A stretch of DNA of 27,817 nucleotides from positions 1-27,817 of the forward strand of contig DBDG01000002.1 in the NCBI GenBank assembly GCA_002293475.1. Direction: 5' to 3'. This stretch comes from Lachnospiraceae bacterium UBA938. Lineage in GTDB: Bacteria; Bacillota; Clostridia; Lachnospirales; Lachnospiraceae. The notes under the pieces were generated by a model that worked only from the letters and a program-made list of their open reading frames with translations, was not told the origin of the DNA and made no database searches. A program made the position numbers and the translations under genes. Of the stretch, positions 16,138-23,668 are shown one piece after another; position 1 is the first letter of the stretch; the number at the start of each line of letters is the position of its first letter.

Positions 16138-16695
16138 TTATACCCTAGAGAGATAATCTCCTGACCGGGTATCAATCTTGATCACGTCACCCTGTTCCAC
16201 AAATAGCGGAACATAGACGGTAGCACCCGTTTCCACTACCGCCGGCTTGGTAGCGCCGGTGGCGGTATCTCCTTTTAGCCCGGGTTCTGTGTCCGTGATC
16301 TGAAGCTCTACAAATAAAGGCGGTTCGATGGCATACACGTTGCCGTTATGGCTGCATACCTTGACCATGTCATTTTCTTTTACGAATTTGAGGGTTTCAC
16401 CTACGGAATCCTGATTAAGACCGATCTGGTCATATGATTCCAAGTCCATAAAATAAAACAACTCGCCGTCATTATATAAGTATTGCATATCTTTTCTATC
16501 TATACGTGCCTGTGGATAGCGTTCCGTTGGCCGGAATGTTTTCTCGACCACGCCGCCGCTGATGATATTTCTTAACTTGGTTCTGACAAAAGCAGCTCCC
16601 TTGCCCGGTTTTACATGCTGGAACTCGATGATCTGATAGACGCTGTTCTCATATTCTATCGTAAGACCATTTCTGAAATCACCCGCGGAAATCAT
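16138..16695 (-). CDS. efp: Translation elongation factor P
   Basis: EF-P relieves ribosome stalling at polyproline. The 185-aa length is standard and three beta-barrel domains are covered. Domain I shows ISAGDFRNGLTIEYENSVYQI and the tip loop HVKPGKGAAFVRTKLRN with the lysine that is modified in some species. Domain III ends with the usual GDVIKIDTRSGDYLSRV. The start has AGGAGG 7-8 bp upstream. In related Firmicutes efp lies close to aroQ; here a 2.3-kb foreign-looking gene separates them. A terminator follows. Confidence 0.97.
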   Translation of the reverse strand: MISAGDFRNGLTIEYENSVYQIIEFQHVKPGKGAAFVRTKLRNIISGGVVEKTFRPTERYPQARIDRKDMQYLYNDGELFYFMDLESYDQIGLNQDSVGETLKFVKENDMVKVCSHNGNVYAIEPPLFVELQITDTEPGLKGDTATGATKPAVVETGATVYVPLFVEQGDVIKIDTRSGDYLSRV

Positions 16696-16739
16696 GTTTT
16701 GCTTCCTCCTATTGTGTTCACCATTTAATTCTTTATTAG

Positions 16740-16766
16740 TTTATAATAGATTACTAACTATTTCAA
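16740..16766 (-). promoter_or_regulatory. Putative efp promoter
   Basis: On the minus strand TTGAAA (16761-16766) and TATAAA (16740-16745) lie 15 bp apart, a little short of the optimum. The position, about 45 bp before the efp ATG, suits a promoter. Confidence 0.5.
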
Positions 16767-16795
16767 CCTTTTTTTGTTTTCTGGCCAGTAAAAAA

Positions 16796-19081
16796 TTATG
16801 GGCTGCCGGAAATGATCTGTATCTGATAATAAAGCGACAGTAGTTTGTTTCTAAATACACTGTCGTTACGATCATCATGATCATATCCATACTGATGGAT
16901 AAACGTAAAAAACTCCAAGCCGATTGCTGCCAACTCCGGAAATTTACCTATTATCGTTTTCAAGCAAGAGAGCAAGGCTTCCTCCGAAAAATACAGCCAG
17001 TCATATAGATCCTGTTTCTTTTGGACGGAAGCCAGAGATTCACTATAAATTGTTTCATCCGGGAACTTTTGAACTCTTTCAATAGCTTTCGCCTCATCAT
17101 AATTTTTACGGCTGTAATCAGCCCGTATTTCAAACTGACCAACCGGATAAAACGATAGCTTATGATCATGAATAAACCTTATGCGGTTAGTCTGCTTGGG
17201 TTCTAAATAAGGGAAATTCCCCAAAAGAGGATGTAATATCTTAATTAAATCGTGCTGAAACGCAAAGGAAACTCCTTTTTGGAAACTCATTTTTTTCGCC
17301 CGATAGGCTGATAAAGACTGAAGCGGATGGAAAGCCGGCGATTCAGCATACTTATTCTTAAAATGCAGGCGATTGCGAAACTGTTGATAGAAGATATCCG
17401 CGCAGACCGCACTATTGTTCCCCTTACATTTTTCCCATTCAACTTGAATCAGTGCGGCAAAACATTCCTTGGCCGCCAGATTGTCATAAAATTCTCGGCC
17501 GCTAGATAACTGGCTTAAATACTCCTGTGACATAGTCTGCTGATCATACATTAAAACATCCAGTTGCCCGGCAAGAGCCGTACACGTCTCGCCGTTTCCT
17601 CCGTGCAACCAGATGGCATCCGTCTGAACCAGTCTGCTGACTCTAGGCAGATAACATCCCACATGATAAGTTCCCAGATTATAAGAAATAACACTTTGAT
17701 TTATTCCGCTATTTTGTTGAATAATATGTTCTTCAGACACAACGTCATCCCATTTCAACGCCAGCATATTGGCTATCCCACAAGCAGTTCGCAAATCATC
17801 CTTGCTGAATTCCGTATCCAATGAAAAAATCCTGATCTTCTCTTGCAGGCTGCGCGGCAAGTTCAAAGCAGCGGCTAAAACCGTTCTTGTATCAAGCCCG
17901 TCTGTTAAGCTAATCACAACATGCTTAAAGCGAGGATGAGAAAAAATCGCCGTCATATTCTGAATAAGTTCCTCCCTGCTCCGGTACAGCAACGCCTCAT
18001 ATCTGGCATCATCATATTCTTCCGAAAAATTAGCTTCCTGATAAAATCTGGTATTTATGAGTTTAATGCTTCCGTCTATTTGGATGCACAGCTTTTTATC
18101 CGGCGGCAGAAAGAGAATGTCATTTACCTCGCATACTTCTGAAAAAAGCTGCTCTGTGATCCAATTATGGCATCCTAGATTTGCGGTCGCATATTTTATA
18201 TTTATACTTAATTCTACACCGATGCTTTTTAACAATAATAAGCACAGATGATATGAAGTTCCTGCCACGAAAATATTATTTTTATAATAGTAGAACCATT
18301 TTCCCATACCAAAAAAATCATTGCCTAGTTCTATGTGCTCTTGGTCAATAATCAGTAATTCAAACTCGCCCAAGGATTCTCTGACGTCTTTGATGTCCAC
18401 ATATTGCTCCATGTCATTGATACCGACAATAAACCGGCCGTCATAAAGGGCATTTCCCGAAAAGGTATATGCCGTTCCGTTCCTGTCCAGCCTAAGCGGG
18501 TAAGTTGAAATGACACATGCTCCTTCTGTCCGGAACTGCGGACAGCTGGTCAATACAAAGCCTTCCCTTTTAGCAAAATCAGTAAACTTACTTATATCCC
18601 GCCCGATGACAATCGCCGTTTCCCCAAAAGGATAATATGGTCTGAACAATTGCAGCTCAGGTAATTCCCGCGGTATATAATTATTCTTAAAATCATCATA
18701 CCGGGAGCGGAACTTACTATTCGTTATTTCATGTATGTCTTCAAACAACGCCGCCACACTTAGGCCGATATCACGTAACCCCATACCCTTTAGCTGGTTT
18801 TCTATTTCCTTATTCCAAGGAGCACCCGGCGTAATGATGATTTTCAGATCCTCCTTATTCTCCGCCAGCCATTCCGGCGGATTGACAGAAATCCGTTTTT
18901 TTCCACTGCTTCCGGTACATTCGATATCTCCGATATCAGAACTGTTATCAATAAAACATATTGGCTCGATATCAATAGCAAGAAGCATCCGCAACAGTGT
19001 TCGCCCGTTCCTGCCGGCACCAAACAGTACCAGCTTGGCATCCTTCAGACTTTGCAAGATATTATGGCCATCAGCCATCAT
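16796..19081 (-). CDS. Asparagine-synthase-like protein fused to an N-terminal Rossmann domain
   Basis: This 761-aa protein begins with a dinucleotide- or nucleotide-binding module (KLVLFGAGRNGRTLLRMLL and ICFIDNSS, about residues 15-120), like those found in surface-polysaccharide enzymes. A middle region (about 150-345) recalls the class II amidotransferase domain of AsnB but shows no N-terminal nucleophilic Cys. The C-terminal half is an asparagine-synthase-type PP-loop domain with SLTDGLDTRTVLAAAL at about 388-403. That variant, with Thr-Asp for Gly-Gly, replaces the usual SGGLDS. It probably adenylates a carboxylate; amide or peptide bond formation is inferred. GGAGG precedes the ATG. 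Lower GC and its position inside the aroQ-efp neighbourhood suggest insertion. Confidence 0.75.
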   Translation of the reverse strand: MMADGHNILQSLKDAKLVLFGAGRNGRTLLRMLLAIDIEPICFIDNSSDIGDIECTGSSGKKRISVNPPEWLAENKEDLKIIITPGAPWNKEIENQLKGMGLRDIGLSVAALFEDIHEITNSKFRSRYDDFKNNYIPRELPELQLFRPYYPFGETAIVIGRDISKFTDFAKREGFVLTSCPQFRTEGACVISTYPLRLDRNGTAYTFSGNALYDGRFIVGINDMEQYVDIKDVRESLGEFELLIIDQEHIELGNDFFGMGKWFYYYKNNIFVAGTSYHLCLLLLKSIGVELSINIKYATANLGCHNWITEQLFSEVCEVNDILFLPPDKKLCIQIDGSIKLINTRFYQEANFSEEYDDARYEALLYRSREELIQNMTAIFSHPRFKHVVISLTDGLDTRTVLAAALNLPRSLQEKIRIFSLDTEFSKDDLRTACGIANMLALKWDDVVSEEHIIQQNSGINQSVISYNLGTYHVGCYLPRVSRLVQTDAIWLHGGNGETCTALAGQLDVLMYDQQTMSQEYLSQLSSGREFYDNLAAKECFAALIQVEWEKCKGNNSAVCADIFYQQFRNRLHFKNKYAESPAFHPLQSLSAYRAKKMSFQKGVSFAFQHDLIKILHPLLGNFPYLEPKQTNRIRFIHDHKLSFYPVGQFEIRADYSRKNYDEAKAIERVQKFPDETIYSESLASVQKKQDLYDWLYFSEEALLSCLKTIIGKFPELAAIGLEFFTFIHQYGYDHDDRNDSVFRNKLLSLYYQIQIISGSP

Positions 19082-19466
19082 TTAATCCTCCGTTGTTATA
19101 TAGCAGCAATGCTTATTTTCTCTTACAAATATTGTTGCCACATTGCCCCTTCTCTATTATCACAGCTTTCTATGAGTATATCATTGAATAGTGGTTCTGT
19201 ATATATTTTAACTATTTAAATTTATATTTTACTCATATTTATTACTTATTTATGCAATACTTTTAAACATGGCAGGTTTCATGAAAGCACGGGCCGGCTA
19301 TCAATACTATGGAAGCGGAGCTTACATAGAAAATACTATATCAATAAAAACACTGGAAATAAAAGAATGTATTGTAACAAGAAAATAGATTTTAGAGCTG
19401 TTTATTAACCGGATATTAGATTAACCGGATATTAGATTAACCGGATATTAGAATAGAAGCTGGTCA
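19082..19466. other. AT-rich intergenic region between aroQ and the asparagine-synthase-like gene
   Basis: About 385 bp without a supported gene. It contains the three 16-bp repeats and several AT-rich promoter-like stretches on the minus strand, none with good spacing. A 39-codon plus-strand frame at 19269-19388 has no ribosome site. The region marks the left edge of the gene that separates aroQ from efp. Confidence 0.7.
19405..19452. repeat. Three perfect 16-bp tandem repeats
   Basis: TTAACCGGATATTAGA occurs three times in direct succession at 19405, 19421 and 19437. It lies immediately downstream of aroQ. Confidence 0.95.
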
Positions 19467-19492
19467 GGAAACACTGATGTATCAGTGTTTCC
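19467..19492. other. Perfect stem-loop overlapping the aroQ stop codon
   Basis: Arms GGAAACACTGA and TCAGTGTTTCC form an 11-bp stem with a four-base loop. The aroQ stop codon is part of the stem. There is no T-run after it, so classic intrinsic termination is unlikely; 3'-end protection is an alternative. Confidence 0.8.
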
Positions 19493-19919
19493 CCAGATCT
19501 ATCAGATAATCAATGGCCATGAGATAACCTTCCAGTCCCTGGCCGCAGATCATCTTATCGCAGGCCGGTTGTGTAACTGATATCCGCCGGAACTCTTCAC
19601 GCTCCTTAATATCGGATATGTGGACTTCCACTTTAGGGATAGTAAGCGCCGCTAACGCATCACGAATGGCATAGCTATAATGGCTGTAAGCTCCGGGGTT
19701 GATGGCAATCCCTTCGGTACCGTCAAAATAGGCATCCTGGATGCGGTCAATGATCGCGCCTTCATGGTTGCTCTGGAACACCTCTATCTCTGAATCCGAT
19801 GTACGGCCTTTTTCACCGATCATTCCTAGTAGATGCTGATAGTCTGCCGTTCCGTAGATGTTTTTTTCACGGATGCCCAGGAAATTGAGATTGGGTCCGT
19901 TGATGACCAGAATTTTCAT
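19482..19919 (-). CDS. aroQ: 3-dehydroquinate dehydratase, type II
   Basis: AroQ dehydrates 3-dehydroquinate to 3-dehydroshikimate in the shikimate pathway. The 145-aa size is typical of the dodecameric type II enzyme. Visible residues are INGPNLNFLGIRE (catalytic Arg), YGTADY (catalytic Tyr), FQSNHEGAIIDRI, INPGAYSHYSYAIRDAL, and VEVHISDIKEREEFR with the catalytic His. AAGGAG lies 10 bp before the ATG. It is the last gene of the yqeG-aroE-aroK-aroQ series, and its stop lies inside a hairpin. Confidence 0.96.
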   Translation of the reverse strand: MKILVINGPNLNFLGIREKNIYGTADYQHLLGMIGEKGRTSDSEIEVFQSNHEGAIIDRIQDAYFDGTEGIAINPGAYSHYSYAIRDALAALTIPKVEVHISDIKEREEFRRISVTQPACDKMICGQGLEGYLMAIDYLIDLGKH

Positions 19920-19982
19920 TTATCCGTCTCCTTTACTGCTTGTTTGATACCACGCTGTTTTGCGATATTCTACCATGCTTTA

Positions 19983-20513
19983 TTATGTTTTACGGTGCTT
20001 CTCGGTGACGGCGGTTATAATCGCCTCGGTTATTGCCGCCTGGCCTTTTCCTTCGGTGTTGATGATGATATCTGCGATCTGTTCATAGACGGGGATGCGC
20101 TGTTTCATCAGCTGCTCTATTTTATTTAGAGTATCGCCGCCTTTGAGCAGCGGCCTAGTATTGTCTCCCCGGAGCCGCCGCATCACCTCGGCGGATGATG
20201 TCTGCAGATATACTATGGTTCCGAGCTGCCGCAGCCGGGGGCGGTTCGCGGCCGTCATGGGGAGGCCGCCGCCGGTAGCAATCACTTTTTTCTGTTGATC
20301 GGCTAACAAGGCCTCCAGGCATGCCGTTTCTAACTGTCGGAAGGAGGTCTCGCCTTCCGCCGCAAAGATTTCCGCTATGGTACAGCCTTTTTGCTGCTCG
20401 ATATAGCTGTCGGTATCAAGCAGTTCAACCTCCCACTGAGCGGCAAGGTTCTTCCCTATGAAGGTCTTGCCGCTACCCATGAATCCGATCAGGATTATGT
20501 TATCATTCATCAT
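19983..20513 (-). CDS. aroK: Shikimate kinase
   Basis: It phosphorylates shikimate with ATP. The 176-aa P-loop kinase has Walker A GFMGSGKTFIG, the shikimate-binding LLDTDSYIEQQKG (Asp) and GETSFRQLE (Arg), then ATGGGLPM and the lid RLRGDNTRPLL. Two adjacent ATG codons are possible; I kept the first, with AGAGG about 9 bp upstream. It starts 15 bp after aroE and is followed 63 bp later by aroQ, so the three are one operon. Confidence 0.95.
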   Translation of the reverse strand: MMNDNIILIGFMGSGKTFIGKNLAAQWEVELLDTDSYIEQQKGCTIAEIFAAEGETSFRQLETACLEALLADQQKKVIATGGGLPMTAANRPRLRQLGTIVYLQTSSAEVMRRLRGDNTRPLLKGGDTLNKIEQLMKQRIPVYEQIADIIINTEGKGQAAITEAIITAVTEKHRKT

Positions 20514-20528
20514 GTCTGCATGCCTCTT

Positions 20529-21398
20529 TTATATTGGCGGATTGTTTTTCATGCTTTCGTAGACCCGGCTGACATCAGCTTCCGGCACTGAGATGCCATT
20601 CCACAGTTCATAAGCAATGACGGCTTGATATAAAAGCATCTTCAGACCGTTATATGCAAGACCCCCTGCCTCCCTGACCAGTCTCATGAACTTGGTGGCG
20701 GACGGACGATAGATCATATCATATCCGGTATGGATCTTGGTATAGAAAGCCGGATCTTCAATGACCGCACTTTCGATATCGGGATAAAGACCGACACTGG
20801 TGGCCTGAAGCGCTAGGAATGATTTCTGCGGCAGCTGTGGATGAGCTTCTAACGGCATGGCCTTAGCCCAGTTCCGGCTTCGTGTACGGTTGACCTCGAC
20901 AACCAAGCGTTCGGCCTTTTCTGCCGAGCGGTTCAGGACAGTAAGCGAAGCCGCCCCTTTATCAGCGCATAAGAAGGCGGCAGCCCGGGCGGCACCGCCG
21001 GCACCAAATAGCAGGATGTCTTCGTCCTCGATCCGGATGTCCTCGCTTTGTAAGGCCCGGTATAATCCCTCAATGTCGGTATTATATCCGACATAGCCGC
21101 TTGTTCCTCGGATCAGGGCATTAACAGCACCCAGCCGCGCCGCCGCATCATCGACCCGTTCTAAAAACGGCATCACGGCATTTTTATAGGGAACCGTCAC
21201 ATTCATCCCGCTAATATTCAGTTCAAAGGCCCCACGCACTGCCGCTCCCAGCCCGTCCGGCGCAACCGGAAAAGGAAGATAGGCCAGATTATGCCCCGAA
21301 GCTTCCGCCAGGCTATTATGGATCAGAGGGGACAACGTGTGTTCCACGGGATGGCCGACTAAACCATATACTTTCGTTTTTCCGTTAATCTCTGTCAT
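20529..21398 (-). CDS. aroE: Shikimate dehydrogenase
   Basis: AroE reduces 3-dehydroshikimate with NADPH. The 289-aa protein has the substrate-binding start VYGLVGHPVEHTLSPLIHN, NVTVPYKNAVMPFL with the catalytic Lys, NTDIEG with the catalytic Asp, and the glycine-rich loop LFGAGGAARAAAF. The ATG overlaps the yqeG stop (TAATG), so the two are translationally coupled. AGGAGAAGTA directly precedes the ATG. It is followed by aroK after 15 bp. Confidence 0.96.
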   Translation of the reverse strand: MTEINGKTKVYGLVGHPVEHTLSPLIHNSLAEASGHNLAYLPFPVAPDGLGAAVRGAFELNISGMNVTVPYKNAVMPFLERVDDAAARLGAVNALIRGTSGYVGYNTDIEGLYRALQSEDIRIEDEDILLFGAGGAARAAAFLCADKGAASLTVLNRSAEKAERLVVEVNRTRSRNWAKAMPLEAHPQLPQKSFLALQATSVGLYPDIESAVIEDPAFYTKIHTGYDMIYRPSATKFMRLVREAGGLAYNGLKMLLYQAVIAYELWNGISVPEADVSRVYESMKNNPPI

Positions 21399-21934
21399 TA
21401 CTTCTCCTGGATATAAACCTTATTTTCTCTTTTACATTTGCGCTTATAAAAATGCAGCACGACTTTTTCCAAATACCGTTTCAGAACAATCTGAATCTCC
21501 TCTTTCTTATCAATCGGGCGAACCAAATAGGTTAAAAGTCCGGCTCGCCGCGCCCCCCATACATCCGTAAAAATCTGATCTCCCACAAATATGGTATCAC
21601 TCCGGTCAGTGTCCATCATCGACATAGCCTTCCGGTAATTCTTAGCCGCCGGTTTCTGCGCCTTAAAAATATAACCGCTGCCGACTGCGTCACTGAACAA
21701 CTTTACCCGCGGTTCCTTATTGTTGGACAGAACCACTGTCCCATATCCGATATCCCGCAGCCTCAGGAACAGCTCCACGCTCCTTACATCGGCCGGCGCC
21801 CCATGTTCTACCAGAGTATTATCAATGTCAAAAATAACCCCCCGATATCCTTCCTCATACAACCGCTCAAACGGAATCCGGTAGGTAGAAGATATATAAT
21901 GATCAGGATAAAAGCTTTCAAATATTGCCGCCAT
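21398..21934 (-). CDS. YqeG-family HAD phosphatase
   Basis: A 178-aa HAD-superfamily subclass IIIA phosphatase. Motif I is visible as VIFDIDNTLV, motif II as VVLSNN, a Lys in FKAQKPAAKNY, and motif IV as IFVGDQIFTDVWGARRAG. Relatives such as B. subtilis YqeG occur next to aroE in many Firmicutes; a phosphatidylglycerolphosphate phosphatase role has been suggested for related proteins. The C-terminus is basic. AAAGGA precedes the ATG. It is the first gene of the shikimate operon and carries the promoter. Confidence 0.9.
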   Translation of the reverse strand: MAAIFESFYPDHYISSTYRIPFERLYEEGYRGVIFDIDNTLVEHGAPADVRSVELFLRLRDIGYGTVVLSNNKEPRVKLFSDAVGSGYIFKAQKPAAKNYRKAMSMMDTDRSDTIFVGDQIFTDVWGARRAGLLTYLVRPIDKKEEIQIVLKRYLEKVVLHFYKRKCKRENKVYIQEK

Positions 21935-21970
21935 ATCTGTCCTTTCTACGTGTATTCAAGCTTTTTAATG

Positions 21971-21999
21971 AGTATACCACTGAACCACCCAGTTGTACA
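21971..21999 (-). promoter_or_regulatory. Promoter of the yqeG-aroEKQ operon
   Basis: On the minus strand TGTACA (21994-21999) and TATACT (21971-21976) are 17 bp apart. The -10 is extended by TGG (TGnTATACT). It lies about 40 bp before the yqeG start. Confidence 0.7.
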
Positions 22000-22052
22000 T
22001 AATGAAATGCCTTACCCATTCGTTCCCATTCGTTCCCCACTACTCCGCCAGT

Positions 22053-22152
22053 CAGAAAGCTGATTTGCATTTTTCCAGCCGAAGAACGGAGCAAACTCGC
22101 TGCGCTCAAACAGTGCTCCAATCTTCGTCCAGAAAAATGCAAACACTTTCTG
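22053..22152. repeat. Long imperfect stem-loop upstream of the aro operon
   Basis: CAGAAAG...TTTGCATTTTTC on the left pairs with GAAAAATGCAAA...CTTTCTG on the right. The inner CGAAGA/TCTTCG and GGAGCA/TGCTCC stems and a loop of about 20 bases complete about 37 bp of stem with few mismatches. Further outward TCCGCC (about 22045) and GGCGGA (about 22167) could extend it. An overlapping 102-codon frame appears to be a by-product. Confidence 0.8.
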
Positions 22153-22218
22153 CCTAGCTCCTCGCAGGCGGAAGCGTTAGAAGCGTTTGAAACAGAAAAC
22201 AACCAGTTGAAGTACCGA

Positions 22219-22461
22219 ATCGTCATCTTGCCCAGGCATCATCGGCACCGGTTCCTTGCGGGAGAAAATTAGTGAGACTTAGTTTCCCGCCAAACATAAA
22301 ACCAGTGGTGGACGGCCAAGGAGGGCCGGCCAAGTCAGCACGCGCCATGGATGGCGCTTGCTGACGACACGGAAGCAACCACTACTTTGGGCGGGAAATT
22401 TAGTCTCACTTATTTTCGGGAGCCGGAACCGGTGCCGATGATGCCTGGGCAAGATGACGAT
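22219..22461. repeat. 243-bp fold-back element with 37-bp perfect inverted termini
   Basis: The outer 37 bp (22219-22255 and 22425-22461) are exact inverted copies beginning ATCGTCATCTTGCCC. The inner arms remain similar (GTGAGACT...TTTCCCGCC on both). The centre is a near-perfect hairpin, GTCAGCACGCGCCAT against ATGGCGCTTGCTGAC. It begins 6 bp after the murG-like stop. No open reading frame of substance is inside. It may be a miniature inverted-repeat element or the template of a very stable RNA hairpin; no clear target duplication is visible. Confidence 0.85.
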
Positions 22462-22467
22462 GACATG

Positions 22468-23559
22468 TCAACCAACTCTACCCCGGCCCAACTCCTCGAT
22501 GTCACAGACCAACCGGCTACAATTACGCCGTAACTGCTCCCGGCTCAAAGCATAAGTATGATTCATCGGCTTCTGCAGCACTTCATTCAGTTTTTCCAGC
22601 AGTAAAGCAACGTTTAAGTGCTTTTCATCCACCAACACCGCACAGCCATGTTCAGCAACAAAACGGGCATTTTCCACCTGCTCTCCGCGGCTGTTGCGGG
22701 ACAGTGGAATACACAGCAGGCGCTTATCCAGAGCTAGGCCTTCAACCATGGCATTCGAGCCACATCGGGTAATGACCACATCAGCGATACTGTAAAAATA
22801 GGCCATATCGTCAATATATTCGTATTGCCGGTAATTCCCGGTAGATGATAGCTTATGGTTGTATTTGCCCCGGCCGCAGGCATGAATAAGATTAAATGAG
22901 TCAGTCAGCTGTCCCAGACCCTGCCAGACAACCTGATTGATCCGCTCTGCCCCTAGGCTTCCGCCCAAGACGAGGACAGTCGGCTTTTGGTTTTGCTTAT
23001 CGAATAAAGGCGGCCTGCCCGCGGCCGGTTCCAGTAAAGCAGGACGGATCAGAAGGCCGCAAAACTGTGCGCCGTACTCGGATAACGTATCAGGAAACGT
23101 AGCATAAATCCGGCGGGCAAATCTGGCACAGAGACGATTGGCCAGTCCCATGGAGCAATCGGTCTCCCGGATAATAGCGGGAATCCCACAAAGCCGACCG
23201 GCCAGCATGACCGGTACTGATACAAAACTTCCAGCGGAAAAAATCACTTGCGGCCGCTCTTTTCTCAATAGCCGGTAAGCCTCTATAATCCCCTTCCACA
23301 GCCGGAAAAAATCCGCGAAATTCTGCCATGAAAAATACCGTCTTAGCTTGCCGGTCGTTACGCTGTAATATCTGGCCATGCCCTGCGCCGGAACCATATC
23401 TTTTTCCAACCCATGCTTGGAGCCTATGTAAATGACCTCATGGCCGCGCTCACACAACATAGGAATCAGCATTATATTAATCATCACGTGGCCGGCGGTA
23501 CCGCCGCCGGTAAGTATAATCTTCATGAATATGCCCCGCTTAAATAGATTCTTCTGCAT
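22468..23559 (-). CDS. MurG-like glycosyltransferase (divergent paralogue)
   Basis: The GT-B fold protein of 352-363 aa follows Lachnospiraceae MurG along its whole length: MKIILTGGGTAGHV, IYIGSKHGLEKDMV, the unusual FSAGSFVSVPVMLAGRLCG, TVLVLGGSLGAERIN, and RCGSNAMVEGLAL with SRNSRGEQVENA. MurG adds GlcNAc to lipid I. Several positions usually conserved in MurG differ here: HVMIN for HVTPN, AGSF for GGF/GGY, and RETD where MurG has HEQ/HES. It stands alone, outside a cell-wall gene cluster, so it may be a second copy or may use another acceptor. Two starts are possible: ATG 23559 (TAGGA site) or 23526, which fits the family N-terminus. Confidence 0.82.
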   Translation of the reverse strand: MQKNLFKRGIFMKIILTGGGTAGHVMINIMLIPMLCERGHEVIYIGSKHGLEKDMVPAQGMARYYSVTTGKLRRYFSWQNFADFFRLWKGIIEAYRLLRKERPQVIFSAGSFVSVPVMLAGRLCGIPAIIRETDCSMGLANRLCARFARRIYATFPDTLSEYGAQFCGLLIRPALLEPAAGRPPLFDKQNQKPTVLVLGGSLGAERINQVVWQGLGQLTDSFNLIHACGRGKYNHKLSSTGNYRQYEYIDDMAYFYSIADVVITRCGSNAMVEGLALDKRLLCIPLSRNSRGEQVENARFVAEHGCAVLVDEKHLNVALLLEKLNEVLQKPMNHTYALSREQLRRNCSRLVCDIEELGRGRVG

Positions 23560-23576
23560 TAATAAATCCTACCATA

Positions 23577-23605
23577 TTGTCCGCGAACCGACAAGGTGGT
23601 ATAAT
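23577..23605 (+). promoter_or_regulatory. Promoter of the epimerase gene
   Basis: TTGTCC (23577-23582) and a perfect TATAAT (23600-23605) are 17 bp apart. The gene starts 63 bp downstream. It lies in the divergent spacer with the murG-like gene. Confidence 0.8.
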
Positions 23606-23668
23606 GCAAATAATGTCAAAAAAACAAATCAAAATTTAATATAAATAATTTAACTGAGGGAACGGTGC

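Noticed and set aside
19269..19388. 39-codon plus-strand frame starting MAGFMKARAGY, considered as a possible peptide precursor for the asparagine-synthase-like enzyme
   Set aside because: It has no ribosome site, a divergent orientation and no core-peptide features.
21918..22226. 102-codon minus-strand frame before yqeG
   Set aside because: It reads through the long stem-loop and the aro promoter and overlaps the yqeG start; composition is not protein-like.
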